A DNA stretch of 64,000 nt from contig CAVZJG010000002.1 in the NCBI GenBank assembly GCA_963775575.1, positions 1 to 64,000 of the forward strand, in the 5' to 3' direction. Source of the stretch: Roseiarcus sp963775575 (lineage in GTDB: Bacteria; Pseudomonadota; Alphaproteobacteria; Rhizobiales; Beijerinckiaceae). Below, one piece after another: positions 50,551 through 60,242 of this stretch (position 1 is its first letter; every line of letters starts with the position of its first letter). The notes beneath the pieces are model-generated. The model was not told where the DNA came from. It made no database searches and saw nothing but the letters and a program-made list of their open reading frames with translations. The position numbers and the translations under genes are program-made.

Positions 50551-51351
50551 TCAATCGAGCGGCGTCACCGGCAGATCGTTCACCGCCTTCGATTTCGTCG
50601 GCGCGGGCGCAGCCGGCGCTTCGGGAGGCAGCGAATCCGCCGCCGCGACGCTTCCCGGCGCGTCGGCCGCGGCGGCCCGAGGCGGCGGGTTCGCGGCGGG
50701 CGCTCCGTTCGCCTCCGGCGGCGTCATGGCGGCCGCCTTGACGGCCGTCGCGGGCGCCGTGGTCTTGTGCTTGGCCTCGGACGGCTTGGGTTTGGGTTTT
50801 TCGAGCGGATCGGGGGAAGTCGCGCGGGCGCCGCTGCGGCCGAGATTGACCGCCGGCGCGGGGACGTCGTCGCTGCGGGCGATGCGATCGCCGGTCGGCG
50901 CGCGCGGTTCTGCGTGGGCGTCGGGAAGATCGAGCGCATCGCCAGACCCGCCGCGATCGACGTCGGCCGGCGGGCGCGGCGGCAAATCCCGCGCATCGAA
51001 TGGCTCCGGATCCCAAGCGCGGGGAGCGGCGTCGCGAGGGCGCCCCCACCCGGCGTGAAAGCGCTGCACGATGCGCCCGTTTTCGGCGTCGATCACCAGG
51101 CGCTCGACGTCGCCTCGCCCGATCGCGACGTCGGCGAGATAGACGTCGCCGCGACGGATCAGCGGATGGGTCAGTTCGTAGCCGCTGGCCTCGAGCCGGC
51201 GCTCGATGTCGTCGGACGACGGGCCGCCGCCAAAGAACGAAAACAGCCCTTGCGCCTTTGCCGCGGGCGACAGCGCGAGGAGAATCGCGACCGCCGCCGC
51301 CAAATGGGCCGTGCGCCTCTGCGGCCGCGCCGCGCTCTGAGTGTCGATCAT
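50551..51351 (-). CDS. Exported protein with PepSY-like segment and Pro/Ala-rich tail
   Basis: I start at ATG 51351 (MIDTQSAARPQRRTAHLAAA), giving 266 residues with a signal peptide (LAAAVAILLALSPAAKAQG). Residues about 40-100 look like a PepSY-type beta/alpha unit: SSDDIERRLEASGYELTHPL and GDVERLVIDAENGRIVQRFH. The rest is disordered, Pro, Ala and Lys-rich, with repeated KPKPKP and AAAP stretches. It may bind a protease or be a periplasmic regulator, but the function is unknown. Confidence 0.65.
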   Translation of the reverse strand: MIDTQSAARPQRRTAHLAAAVAILLALSPAAKAQGLFSFFGGGPSSDDIERRLEASGYELTHPLIRRGDVYLADVAIGRGDVERLVIDAENGRIVQRFHAGWGRPRDAAPRAWDPEPFDARDLPPRPPADVDRGGSGDALDLPDAHAEPRAPTGDRIARSDDVPAPAVNLGRSGARATSPDPLEKPKPKPSEAKHKTTAPATAVKAAAMTPPEANGAPAANPPPRAAAADAPGSVAAADSLPPEAPAAPAPTKSKAVNDLPVTPLD

Positions 51352-51756
51352 GCTCGCGAACTCCTTAACGGCGCCCCTGCGCGTCAACTCTTCCCTAAGA
51401 ATTGCGGCGGCGATGCGGCGCGCCGGCGATCGCTCGGCGACCCGCACGGGGTTGAATCGGATCGGCAAAAAAACTCGGCGGCGGGCGCCGCCGCGGCTTG
51501 TGTCGGGCGGGCGTTTCTGGCAAGGTCAGGCGATATAGGACAGTCGTACTGACCATTTGCCGGTCCGGCCGACCGGGGGCGACGAGCGATGTCGGACGCA
51601 ACGATCAAATCGGATCGAAAAAAAGCCGCCGCGTGAAGCCGTTGCGGCTGTCACGCCTTTGCAGTCGCGCCCGTCCGATATAAGCCAGAAACAGCAGCTT
51701 AAAGTGTTGACGACCGACGGTCGGAATGGAGCGCGACCGTGCGGGGGAGTGGAGAG

Positions 51757-54700
51757 ATGGACGCCATGGCCCGAGAAATTCAGCGCCGCCGCGACGGGCT
51801 CGACGCGTCGAGCGCCCCCGCGGCGCGCGGCGCCGATCCTCTTTTGCCGCGCGCACAGGGTCTTTACGATCCGGCGAACGAGCGCGATTCGTGCGGCGTC
51901 GGCGTCGTGGCCGACATCATGGGCCGCAAGTCGCACGCCATTCTGCAAAAGGGCTTGCAGGTTCTCATCAGTCTCGACCATCGCGGCGCCGTCGGCGCGG
52001 ACCCGGCGCTCGGCGACGGCTGCGGCGTCTTGACGCAAATTCCGCACGAGCTGTTCGCGAGCGCATGCGAGGCGCTCGGAATGAAGTTGCCCGAGCCCGG
52101 CCATTACGCGGTCGGACAATTCTTCATGCCGCGCAGCGCGGCGGCGCGCGCCGAAGTCGAGGCGATCGTCGAGGAAAGCGTCGCCGCCGAAGGGCTCGTC
52201 CTGATCGGCTGGCGCGACACTCCCGTCGACAATTCGGTCCTGGGCGAACGGGTGAAGGCGGTCGAGCCGGTTCAGCGGCAACTCTTCATCGGCCGCCGCG
52301 CCAACATCGTCGACGAGGACGCGTTCGAGCGAAAGCTGTTCATCTTGCGCAAGGTGATCTCCAATCGCGTTTACGCGGTCGGCGGCGAGCGCATGGCCGA
52401 ATATTATCCCGTCTCGCTGTCGTGCCGCACCATCGTCTACAAGGGCATGGTGCTGGTGCGTCAGCTCGCGCCTTATTACAAGGACATGCTCGATCCGCGC
52501 TTCAAGACCGCGTTGGCGATGGTGCATCAGCGCTTCGCCACCAACACCTTCCCGTCCTGGCGGCTCGCCCACCCCTATCGCATGGTCGCCCATAACGGCG
52601 AGATCAACACCCTGCGCGGCAACGTCAACTGGATGGCGGCGCGTCAGGCCAGCGTCGATTCGGAATTGTTCGGCAACGACATCTCCAAGCTGTGGCCGAT
52701 CTCCTACGAAGGCCAATCGGACACCGCCTGCTTCGACAACGCGCTCGAATTCCTGGTGCGCGGCGGCTATTCGCTCGCCCACGCGATGATGATACTGATC
52801 CCGGAAGCCTGGACCGGCAATCCGTTGATGGACAAGGAGCGCCGCAGTTTCTACGAATATCACGCGGCGCTGATGGAGCCGTGGGATGGCCCAGCCGCCA
52901 TGGCGTTCACCGACGGACGCCAGATCGGCGCCACGCTCGACCGCAACGGCCTCAGGCCCGCGCGCTATTTCGTCACCGACGACGGCCTCGTCGTGCTCGC
53001 CTCCGAAATGGGCGTGCTGCCCGTTCCCGAGGAATCCATCGTCGCCAAGTGGCGCCTGCAGCCGGGCAAGATGCTGCTGGTCGACTTGAACGAGCATCGC
53101 ATCGTCTCCGACGACGAGCTCAAGCAGACGTTGTCGCGCGCCAATCCCTATCGGCAGTGGCTGGAAGAGACCCAGATCGTGCTCGAGGAGCTCAATCCGG
53201 TCGAAACGCGCGCCTCGCGCACCAACGTCTCGCTGCTCGATCGCCAGCAGGCCTTCGGCTATTCCCAGGAAGACCTCGCGTTCTTGCTCTCGCCGATGGC
53301 GACGACCGGCCAAGAGCCGGTCGGCTCAATGGGCGCCGACACGCCGATCTCGGCGCTGTCGGACAAATCGAAGCTGCTCTACACCTACTTCAAGCAGAAC
53401 TTCGCCCAGGTGACCAACCCGCCGATCGATCCGATCCGCGAGGAGCTGGTCATGAGCCTGGTGTCGTTCATCGGGCCGCGGCCGAACCTGTTCGATCTGG
53501 GCGGCGCCGCCAAGCGTAAGCGCCTGGAGGTGCGACAGCCGATCCTGACCAACGAGGATCTGGAGAAGATCCGCTGCATCGGCCATTTCGAGGACTCCTT
53601 CGACACCAAGACGCTCGACATCACCTACGCCGTCGAACGGCGGGCCGCGGGGATGGAGGAGGCGCTGCAGCGCCTTTGCGACCGCGCCGAAGCCGCGGTG
53701 CTCGGCCGCTACAACATCATCATCCTCTCCGACCGGATGGTCGGGCCGGACCGCATCCCGATCCCCGCCCTGCTCGCCACCGCCGCGGTGCATCACCACC
53801 TCATCCGCAAGGGGCTGCGCACGTCGGTCGGCTTGGTCGTCGAGACCGGCGAAGCGCGCGAGATTCATCACTTCGCCTGCCTGGCGGGCTACGGCGCGGA
53901 GGCGATCAATCCCTATCTCGCCTTCGAGACGCTGACCGCGATGGCCAAGGATCTGCCCGAGGAAGTCGGCGCTGGCGAATACGTCAAGCGCTACATCAAG
54001 GCGATCGACAAGGGCCTGCTCAAGGTCATGTCGAAGATGGGCATTTCGACCTACCAATCCTACTGCGGCGCGCAGATCTTCGACGCCGTCGGCCTATCGC
54101 GGGCGTTTATCGACGCGTTCTTCTCCGGCACCGCGACGCGGATCGAAGGCGTCGGCCTCGCCGAAATCGCCGAGGAGACCGCGCTCCGCCACGCCGCGGC
54201 TTTCGGCGAATCGCCGGTGTTGCGCACGGCGCTGGAAGTCGGCGGCGAGTACGCCTATCGCCTGCGCGGCGAGGCCCACTGCTGGACGCCGGAAACGGTC
54301 GCGTTGCTGCAACACGCGGTGCGCGGAAACGCCAGCGACAAGTACCAGGCCTACGCCACGCTGCTGAACGAGCAGACCGAGCATCTGCTGACCATTCGCG
54401 GCCTGTTCCGGCTGCGCGCGGCCGAAGAGGACGGCCGCAAGCCCGTGCCGCTCGCCGAGGTCGAACCCGCCGTCTCGATCGTCAAGCGCTTCGCGACCGG
54501 CGCCATGTCGTTCGGCTCGATCTCGCGCGAGGCCCACACCACGCTGGCGATCGCGATGAACCGCATCGGCGGCAAGTCGAACACCGGCGAGGGCGGCGAA
54601 GAACCCGAGCGGTTCAAGCGCCTGGCCAACGGCAACTCGACGCGTTCGGCGATCAAGCAGGTCGCTTCGGGCCGTTTCGGCGTGACGACGGAATATCTCG

Positions 54701-56478
54701 TCAACTCCGACATGATGCAGATCAAGATGGCGCAGGGCGCCAAGCCCGGCGAAGGCGGCCAATTGCCCGGTCACAAGGTCGACGCGGTGATCGCCAGGGT
54801 GCGCCACTCGATGCCGGGGGTCGGTTTGATCTCGCCGCCGCCGCACCACGACATCTATTCGATCGAGGATTTGAAGCAGCTCGTCTTCGATCTCAAGAAC
54901 GTCAACCCGCAGGCGCTGGTGTCGGTCAAGCTCGTCTCCGAGGTCGGCGTCGGCACGGTCGCGGCGGGCGTCGCCAAGTGCAAGGCCGATCACGTGACGA
55001 TTTCCGGCTTTGAAGGCGGCACCGGCGCTTCGCCGCTGAGTTCGATCAAGCACGCGGGCTCGCCGTGGGAGATCGGCCTGGCCGAAACCCACCAGACTTT
55101 GGTGACGAACGGCCTGCGTTCGCGCATCGGCGTGCAGGTCGACGGCGGCGTGCGAACGGGGCGCGACGTCGTCGTGGCCGCGCTGCTCGGCGCCGACGAA
55201 TTCGGCTTCTCCACCGCGCCGCTGATCGCCGCCGGCTGCGTGATGATGCGCAAGTGCCATCTCAACACCTGTCCCGTCGGCGTCGCCACCCAGGATCCGG
55301 TGTTGCGCAAGCGTTTCGTCGGCCAGCCCGAGCACGTCATCAACTATTTCTTCTTCGTCGCCGAGGAAGCGCGCACGCTGATGGCGGCGATGGGCTATCG
55401 CTCGTTCGACGAAATGATCGGCCAGAGCCAGATGCTCGACAAGGCCCGGCTCGTCGCCCAAGCCAAGGCGCGCGGGCTCGATTTCTCCAAGCTGTTCTAC
55501 AAGCCGGCGCCGTGGCCGAGCGACGCCATCCACCATTGCACGGAGCAGGATCACGGGCTCGACCACGTGCTCGACCGCCGCCTGATCGCCGAGACGCGCG
55601 AGGTCGTCGAGCGCGGCGGGCACATCCGGCTGGAGCTGCCGATCCGCAACGTCGATCGCTCGGCCGGCGCCATGCTGTCGGGCGAAATCGCGCGCCGCTA
55701 CGGCCGCGCCGGCTTGCGCGACGAAACGATCCACATCAAGTTCAAGGGCACGGCCGGGCAGAGTTTCGGCGCCTTCCTCGCCAAGGGAGTCACGCTCGAA
55801 CTCGAGGGCGACGCCAACGATTATGTCGGCAAGGGCCTGTCGGGCGGGCGCATCGTCGTCTATCCGCCCAAGGAGGCGGTCAAGATCTCTCCCGAGCGTT
55901 CGATCATCGTCGGCAACACCGTGCTCTACGGCGCCATCGCCGGCGAGTGCTATTTCCGCGGGGTGGCGGGCGAACGCTTCGGCGTGCGCAATTCGGGCGC
56001 CATCGCCGTCGTCGAGGGCGCGGGCGACCACGGCTGCGAATACATGACCGGCGGCATCGTCGTCGTCATCGGCGAAACCGGACGCAATTTCGCTGCCGGC
56101 ATGTCCGGCGGCATCGCCTACGTGCTCGACGAGGCCGGCGATTTCGCCGAGCGCTGCAACCTGTCGATGGTCGAACTGGAGCCGGTGGCCGCCGAGGAGG
56201 AGGTCATGCAGCGCCAGCATCATTCCGGCGGCGATCTCGCCGGCCACGGCCGCGTCGACGTGATGAGCGACATGAGCCGCTTCGACGCCGAGCGCCTCCA
56301 CCAGTTGATCGCCAATCACGCGCGCTTGACCGGCTCGGCGCGGGCGCGCGAAATCCTGGAGAACTGGGAGGCGACGCTGCCGAAATTCCGCAAGGTGATG
56401 CCGGTCGAATATCGCCGCGCGCTCGCCGAGCTGGCGGCGCGCCGCTCGAACGAAGTCCTGCTGGCGGCGGGGGAGTAG
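51757..56478 (+). CDS. gltB: Glutamate synthase (NADPH) large subunit
   Basis: I start at ATG 51757 behind GGGGGAG; GTG 51739 is an alternative. The 1573-residue enzyme has the class II amidotransferase domain with the catalytic Cys46 (NERDSCGVGVVAD), the central domain, the FMN-binding barrel (AMSFGSISREAHTTLAIAMN, GKSNTGEGGEEPERF), the 3Fe-4S cysteines (CVMMRKCHLNTCPVGVATQ) and the GXGXG beta-helix near the end. With GltD it makes two glutamates from glutamine and 2-oxoglutarate. The gltD gene follows only after a NYN-domain gene and a hairpin, which is unusual. Confidence 0.98.
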   Translation: MDAMAREIQRRRDGLDASSAPAARGADPLLPRAQGLYDPANERDSCGVGVVADIMGRKSHAILQKGLQVLISLDHRGAVGADPALGDGCGVLTQIPHELFASACEALGMKLPEPGHYAVGQFFMPRSAAARAEVEAIVEESVAAEGLVLIGWRDTPVDNSVLGERVKAVEPVQRQLFIGRRANIVDEDAFERKLFILRKVISNRVYAVGGERMAEYYPVSLSCRTIVYKGMVLVRQLAPYYKDMLDPRFKTALAMVHQRFATNTFPSWRLAHPYRMVAHNGEINTLRGNVNWMAARQASVDSELFGNDISKLWPISYEGQSDTACFDNALEFLVRGGYSLAHAMMILIPEAWTGNPLMDKERRSFYEYHAALMEPWDGPAAMAFTDGRQIGATLDRNGLRPARYFVTDDGLVVLASEMGVLPVPEESIVAKWRLQPGKMLLVDLNEHRIVSDDELKQTLSRANPYRQWLEETQIVLEELNPVETRASRTNVSLLDRQQAFGYSQEDLAFLLSPMATTGQEPVGSMGADTPISALSDKSKLLYTYFKQNFAQVTNPPIDPIREELVMSLVSFIGPRPNLFDLGGAAKRKRLEVRQPILTNEDLEKIRCIGHFEDSFDTKTLDITYAVERRAAGMEEALQRLCDRAEAAVLGRYNIIILSDRMVGPDRIPIPALLATAAVHHHLIRKGLRTSVGLVVETGEAREIHHFACLAGYGAEAINPYLAFETLTAMAKDLPEEVGAGEYVKRYIKAIDKGLLKVMSKMGISTYQSYCGAQIFDAVGLSRAFIDAFFSGTATRIEGVGLAEIAEETALRHAAAFGESPVLRTALEVGGEYAYRLRGEAHCWTPETVALLQHAVRGNASDKYQAYATLLNEQTEHLLTIRGLFRLRAAEEDGRKPVPLAEVEPAVSIVKRFATGAMSFGSISREAHTTLAIAMNRIGGKSNTGEGGEEPERFKRLANGNSTRSAIKQVASGRFGVTTEYLVNSDMMQIKMAQGAKPGEGGQLPGHKVDAVIARVRHSMPGVGLISPPPHHDIYSIEDLKQLVFDLKNVNPQALVSVKLVSEVGVGTVAAGVAKCKADHVTISGFEGGTGASPLSSIKHAGSPWEIGLAETHQTLVTNGLRSRIGVQVDGGVRTGRDVVVAALLGADEFGFSTAPLIAAGCVMMRKCHLNTCPVGVATQDPVLRKRFVGQPEHVINYFFFVAEEARTLMAAMGYRSFDEMIGQSQMLDKARLVAQAKARGLDFSKLFYKPAPWPSDAIHHCTEQDHGLDHVLDRRLIAETREVVERGGHIRLELPIRNVDRSAGAMLSGEIARRYGRAGLRDETIHIKFKGTAGQSFGAFLAKGVTLELEGDANDYVGKGLSGGRIVVYPPKEAVKISPERSIIVGNTVLYGAIAGECYFRGVAGERFGVRNSGAIAVVEGAGDHGCEYMTGGIVVVIGETGRNFAAGMSGGIAYVLDEAGDFAERCNLSMVELEPVAAEEEVMQRQHHSGGDLAGHGRVDVMSDMSRFDAERLHQLIANHARLTGSARAREILENWEATLPKFRKVMPVEYRRALAELAARRSNEVLLAAGE

Positions 56479-56605
56479 GCAATGGTCGCCGCCGTCTCGT
56501 TCTCGTCGGCTTCGCATCGTTTTTGTAGCGAAACGAGAGACGATGTGGTATTGTGTGATTATTCGGGGGCGGTCCGCTATCTTTATCGGGTGCGCCCCCG
56601 CCTAA

Positions 56606-56627
56606 GAGGGCTCCTGCGGGAGCCCTC
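56606..56627 (+). terminator. Hairpin between gltB and the NYN-domain gene
   Basis: GAGGGCTCC and GGAGCCCTC form a 9-bp perfect stem with a four-base loop, followed by GCTATTTT. It could terminate or attenuate transcription between gltB and the following genes. Confidence 0.65.
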
Positions 56628-56648
56628 GCTATTTTCCGACATTCGGCC

Positions 56649-57503
56649 ATGATGCAGGTCGCGGTTTTCGTCGACGCTGGCTATTTGTTTGGCGCGGGAG
56701 GCGTGGCGATCGCTGGACGCACGGTCGCGCGTTCCGAACTCGACCTCGACGTGACAACAGCGGTCGCCGCTCTCCGCTCGGTCGCGACAGAAGTCGCGCC
56801 GACCGCGCGTCTTCTGCGCATCTACTGGTATGACGGCTCGGTCTCCGGCGGGCGGCCGACATCCGACCAATCGTTGATCGCCAACACAGACGATGTGAAA
56901 TTGCGCCTGGGCTACGTCAACAGCAAGGGCGAACAAAAAGAAGTGGACTCGTTCATCGTCACAGACCTCGTCGAACTCGCGCGAGAAAAATCGATCAGCG
57001 ACGCGGTTATTCTCGCCGGCGACGCGGATTTAAGAGTCGGAGTCGCGATCGCCCAGAACTACGGCGTCAGAGTTCACCTCCTCGGCGTTGCGCCAGCGAA
57101 TAGCAACCAATCGCCTAGGCTTCGCGAGGAAGCGGATACCAAGCGGGTCTGGGAGGCGGAGATGTTGTCGCGCTTCTTGTCGCGACGCAAAGTTCTCGCC
57201 GCTGCGACCGTCGAGCGCGCCAAAGAGACCGACACAGGCGCTTCAGAACGCGGAGAGTCGGACAGCGAGACCCTCATTCGATCCACGATCGACGAATTCG
57301 TGTCGCACTTGACGAACTCCGACTTGAAAAAAGTCCTGGCTTATTGGAGCGACGGGAGTCGGGGGCTGCCGCCGGATCTCGACGGATCGCTGCTTCGCGC
57401 CTGCGGAAGCGTAGTTGAGCGTCCGCTCACCGACGACGAACGACGCGCGATGCGCAAGGCTTGCGCGCTTGGCGTCAAGTTGAGAGGATCAGGGGAACGT
57501 TGA
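56649..57503 (+). CDS. NYN-domain protein (predicted ribonuclease), inserted between gltB and gltD
   Basis: The 284-residue protein has an N-terminal NYN (PIN-like) domain: MQVAVFVDAGYLFGAGG with the first Asp, a central EVDSFIVTDLVELAREKSI with the second, and AVILAGDADLRVGVAIAQNY with the third and fourth acidic positions. This is the DUF88/LabA group, metal-dependent RNases acting on structured or tRNA-like RNA. The C-terminal 100 residues are polar and helical (SETLIRSTIDEFVSHLTNSD) and may bind RNA. Codon use is less GC-rich than gltB/gltD, implying later acquisition. It lies between gltB and gltD, in the same direction. Confidence 0.8.
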   Translation: MMQVAVFVDAGYLFGAGGVAIAGRTVARSELDLDVTTAVAALRSVATEVAPTARLLRIYWYDGSVSGGRPTSDQSLIANTDDVKLRLGYVNSKGEQKEVDSFIVTDLVELAREKSISDAVILAGDADLRVGVAIAQNYGVRVHLLGVAPANSNQSPRLREEADTKRVWEAEMLSRFLSRRKVLAAATVERAKETDTGASERGESDSETLIRSTIDEFVSHLTNSDLKKVLAYWSDGSRGLPPDLDGSLLRACGSVVERPLTDDERRAMRKACALGVKLRGSGER

Positions 57504-57562
57504 TCCGACGGAAGCCGAACCAAACGCCCTCCGGAGCGTTTGCAGAATTGGGGCTGTAGAGC

Positions 57563-58981
57563 ATGGGCAAGGTGACGGGTTTCTTGGAGATCAACCGCGC
57601 GGATCGGCGTTACGCGCCCGCCTCCGATCGCATTCGCCATTATCGCGAATTCACCCTGCCGCTGAGCGAGGAGTCGACGCGCGACCAAGCTGCGCGCTGC
57701 ATGAATTGCGGCATTCCGTATTGCCACAGCGGTTGTCCCGTGAACAACCAGATCCCCGATTGGAACGATCTGGTCTATCGCGGCGACTGGCGCGAAGCGT
57801 CGCGCAACCTGCACAGCACCAACAATTTTCCCGAATTCACCGGCCGGGTCTGTCCGGCGCCGTGCGAGGCCGCCTGCACGCTGAACATTCAGGACGTTCC
57901 CGTCACCATCAAGACGATCGAATGCGCGATCGTCGACCGCGCCTGGGCCGAAGGCTGGATCAAGCCCGAGCCGGCGGCGCGCGCGACCGGCAAGCGCGTG
58001 GCGGTGGTCGGGTCCGGGCCGGCCGGGCTCGCCTGCGCCCAGCAGCTCGCCCGCGCCGGCCACGAAGTCCACGTCTACGAGAAGAGCGCCAAGCCCGGCG
58101 GCCTGCTGCGTTACGGCATTCCCGACTTCAAGCTCGAGAAGCGGCGCGTCGAGCGGCGCGTCGAGCAGATGGAGGCGGAGGGCGTCATCTTCCACTGCAA
58201 CGTCTTGGTCGGGCGCGAGGCGAGCGCCAAGTCGCTGGTCGATTCCTACGACGCGGTCGCGCTCGCCGGCGGCGCCGAGGCGCCGCGCGATCTGCCGGCG
58301 CCGGGCCGCGACCTGGCCGGCGTGCATTTCGCCATGGATTTCCTGCCCCAGCAGAACCGCCGCGTCTCCGGCGAGCCGATCGGGACCAACGAACCGATCC
58401 TGGCGGGCGGCAAGCACGTCGTCGTCATCGGCGGCGGCGACACCGGATCGGACTGCATCGGCGTCTCGATCCGCCAGGGCGCGCTCGAGGTGACGCAACT
58501 CGAAATCCTACCGATCCCGCCCAATCAAGAAGACAAGATGCTGAACTGGCCGGACTGGCCGCTGAAGCTGCGCACGTCGTCGAGCCACGAGGAAGGCGCC
58601 GAGCGCGATTTCGCGGTGATGACGCGCTCGTTCGTCGGCGAGAACGGCGCCGTGAACCGAATCGAATGCGTGCGCGTCGACGAGCGGATGCAGCCGATCG
58701 CGGGCAGCGAATTCGCCTTGAAGGCCGATCTCGTGCTGCTGGCGATGGGCTTCCTCGGGCCGACGCGCGAGGGGATGCTGAGCGAACTCGCCCTCGCGCT
58801 CGACGCGCGCGGCAATGTCGCGGCCGACACGAGGCGCTACGCCTCCAGCCGTGAAAAGGTGTTCGCGTGCGGCGACATGCGGCGCGGCCAGTCGCTGGTG
58901 GTGTGGGCGATCCGCGAAGGGCGCCAATGCGCCGCCGCGATCGACGAGGCGCTGATGGGCGCAACCGTGCTGCCGAGGTGA
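57563..58981 (+). CDS. gltD: Glutamate synthase (NADPH) small subunit
   Basis: The 472-residue protein has the full small-subunit architecture: an N-terminal iron-sulfur region (RCMNCGIPYCHSGCPVNNQI and CPAPCEAACTLNIQ), the FAD site (VAVVGSGPAGLACAQQLARA) and the NADPH site (HVVVIGGGDTGSDCIGVSIR), ending with VFACGDMRRGQSLVVWAIRE. It passes electrons from NADPH through FAD and 4Fe-4S clusters to GltB. It normally adjoins gltB directly; here the NYN gene lies between, and the 59-base gap before the start does not show a clear promoter. Confidence 0.97.
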   Translation: MGKVTGFLEINRADRRYAPASDRIRHYREFTLPLSEESTRDQAARCMNCGIPYCHSGCPVNNQIPDWNDLVYRGDWREASRNLHSTNNFPEFTGRVCPAPCEAACTLNIQDVPVTIKTIECAIVDRAWAEGWIKPEPAARATGKRVAVVGSGPAGLACAQQLARAGHEVHVYEKSAKPGGLLRYGIPDFKLEKRRVERRVEQMEAEGVIFHCNVLVGREASAKSLVDSYDAVALAGGAEAPRDLPAPGRDLAGVHFAMDFLPQQNRRVSGEPIGTNEPILAGGKHVVVIGGGDTGSDCIGVSIRQGALEVTQLEILPIPPNQEDKMLNWPDWPLKLRTSSSHEEGAERDFAVMTRSFVGENGAVNRIECVRVDERMQPIAGSEFALKADLVLLAMGFLGPTREGMLSELALALDARGNVAADTRRYASSREKVFACGDMRRGQSLVVWAIREGRQCAAAIDEALMGATVLPR

Positions 58982-59018
58982 AGCGCGCCGCCCCCCCTCG
59001 CTCGAGGCCGGCGAAGCC

Positions 59019-59414
59019 TCAGCTCACGTCGACCACCTTGAACGTCGTCAGTTCGCCGTCCCCTTCGCGGATCGAGACGTATTCGCCGACGCGGAAGACG
59101 TGGTCGCCGAGACGATATCCGGCTTCCTCCTCGTCCGGCGCGGCGACCGATCCGTATTCGAACGCCCAGCTCGAGCCGCCCCGCCCGCCGGGGCGATGCG
59201 CCAGCAGGCCGCGCTGGGACGGTTCGTCGCCCCAGAAGCGGTGGACGATGCATTCGCCGCGACGCGCCTTCCAGGCCTCCACGTCGATCCGTCCCTCCTG
59301 CGTCAGCGGCGCGGCGAACCGGTAGCCGTGCCGGATCGAACCGTCCGGAAATTCCTTCGAGCGCGCGGCGTGCAGCGTCACTTTCTTCAAGGCGGAACGG
59401 ACGGTCTCGGTCAT
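59019..59414 (-). CDS. Conserved hypothetical soluble protein
   Basis: The 131-residue protein is not recognised. It is basic in the N-terminal half (VRSALKKVTLHAARSKEFPD) and has a beta-rich C-terminal half (YRLGDHVFRVGEYVSIREGD, LTTFKVVDVS) that could be a small barrel. The single Cys (RRGECIVHRF) and Trp/Phe content suggest an ordered domain. It has no signal peptide. It precedes neither gltD nor usp functionally. The ATG at 59414 is behind GGAGAG. Confidence 0.5.
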   Translation of the reverse strand: MTETVRSALKKVTLHAARSKEFPDGSIRHGYRFAAPLTQEGRIDVEAWKARRGECIVHRFWGDEPSQRGLLAHRPGGRGGSSWAFEYGSVAAPDEEEAGYRLGDHVFRVGEYVSIREGDGELTTFKVVDVS

Positions 59415-59474
59415 GGATCTCTCCTGGCAACGGCGTTTCTTTTCCCGGCGCGGCGAGCCGGCCTCACACGCGAA

Positions 59475-59924
59475 TCAAAGCAACGCGGCCTTCTTGCCGC
59501 TGCGCACGACCATCACCGTGCACAACGCGTGGCGAACGATGGCGGCGGCGGTCGAGCCCAGGAGATAGGTCGCCATCGAACGCTTGTGCGCGCCCACGAT
59601 GATGAGATCGGCCGGCCATTCCCCGGCCTCGGCGAGCAACTCGGGATAAACGCCGCCGATGCGCACGACGGCGTCGACCGTCCCCTTCGGCCTGTCGATC
59701 GACGCGGCCATCCGCTCGAGTTCCGCTTTCTCGTAGACGCCGAGTTGGTCGTAGACCGACTGCGGGATCACCGCCATCGGCGAAGCGATGACGACGGGGC
59801 TCGTCACGTGGATCAGCCGGATATCCGAGTTGAAGGCCCTGGCCATGCCCACGGCCGCGTCGATCGCCATCTTGGCGATTTCCGGTTCGGCGATATCGAT
59901 GGGAAGCAAGATTTTCCCAAACAT
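59475..59924 (-). CDS. Universal stress protein family (UspA-like)
   Basis: The ATG at 59924 gives a 149-residue protein of normal size for one Usp domain: MFGKILLPIDIAEPEIAKMA, VGMARAFNSDIRLIHVTSP, PADLIIVGAHKRSMATYLLG and STAAAIVRHALCTVMVVRSG. The G-x-x-G-x9-G ATP motif is partial (only GAHK and G-S-T present), so ATP binding is uncertain. Usp proteins support survival under starvation or oxidative stress. Divergent from the outer-membrane protein gene. Confidence 0.85.
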   Translation of the reverse strand: MFGKILLPIDIAEPEIAKMAIDAAVGMARAFNSDIRLIHVTSPVVIASPMAVIPQSVYDQLGVYEKAELERMAASIDRPKGTVDAVVRIGGVYPELLAEAGEWPADLIIVGAHKRSMATYLLGSTAAAIVRHALCTVMVVRSGKKAALL

Positions 59925-60242
59925 GACCGTTCTCCCCGCCCACCGCGCCGACGCCGGCGTGAAGACCGATGACAACTCGCGGCTCGGAACATCTTCCCCC
60001 CACAGCGCTCTCCGGCGCAAGCGTCTCCGCGCGGCGAACGCCGATTCATGGACGGCGCCTGGCCATCCCCGCGCCCGAGCGGTCCGATGAGGCCCGTCGC
60101 CCGCCGCCGCGGTCGAATTTTCCGCCGCCCGCCGGGCTTTAACGCTTTGTTGGGGCTGATTCGAGTTTCGCGAACGAAGCGTGAAAAGGAAGGGTAAAAT
60201 TCTCAAAGTCCGCTCGCGAAACGGACCTGAGGAGCACTTGCC
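59925..60242. other. Divergent promoter region between usp and the outer-membrane protein gene
   Basis: About 320 bases holding promoters for the divergent genes. GAGGAG before ATG 60243 is a likely ribosome binding site. No other element recognised. Confidence 0.4.

Noticed and set aside
54094..56517. An 807-codon open frame antisense to gltB
   Set aside because: Shadow of gltB with no recognisable domain or start signal.
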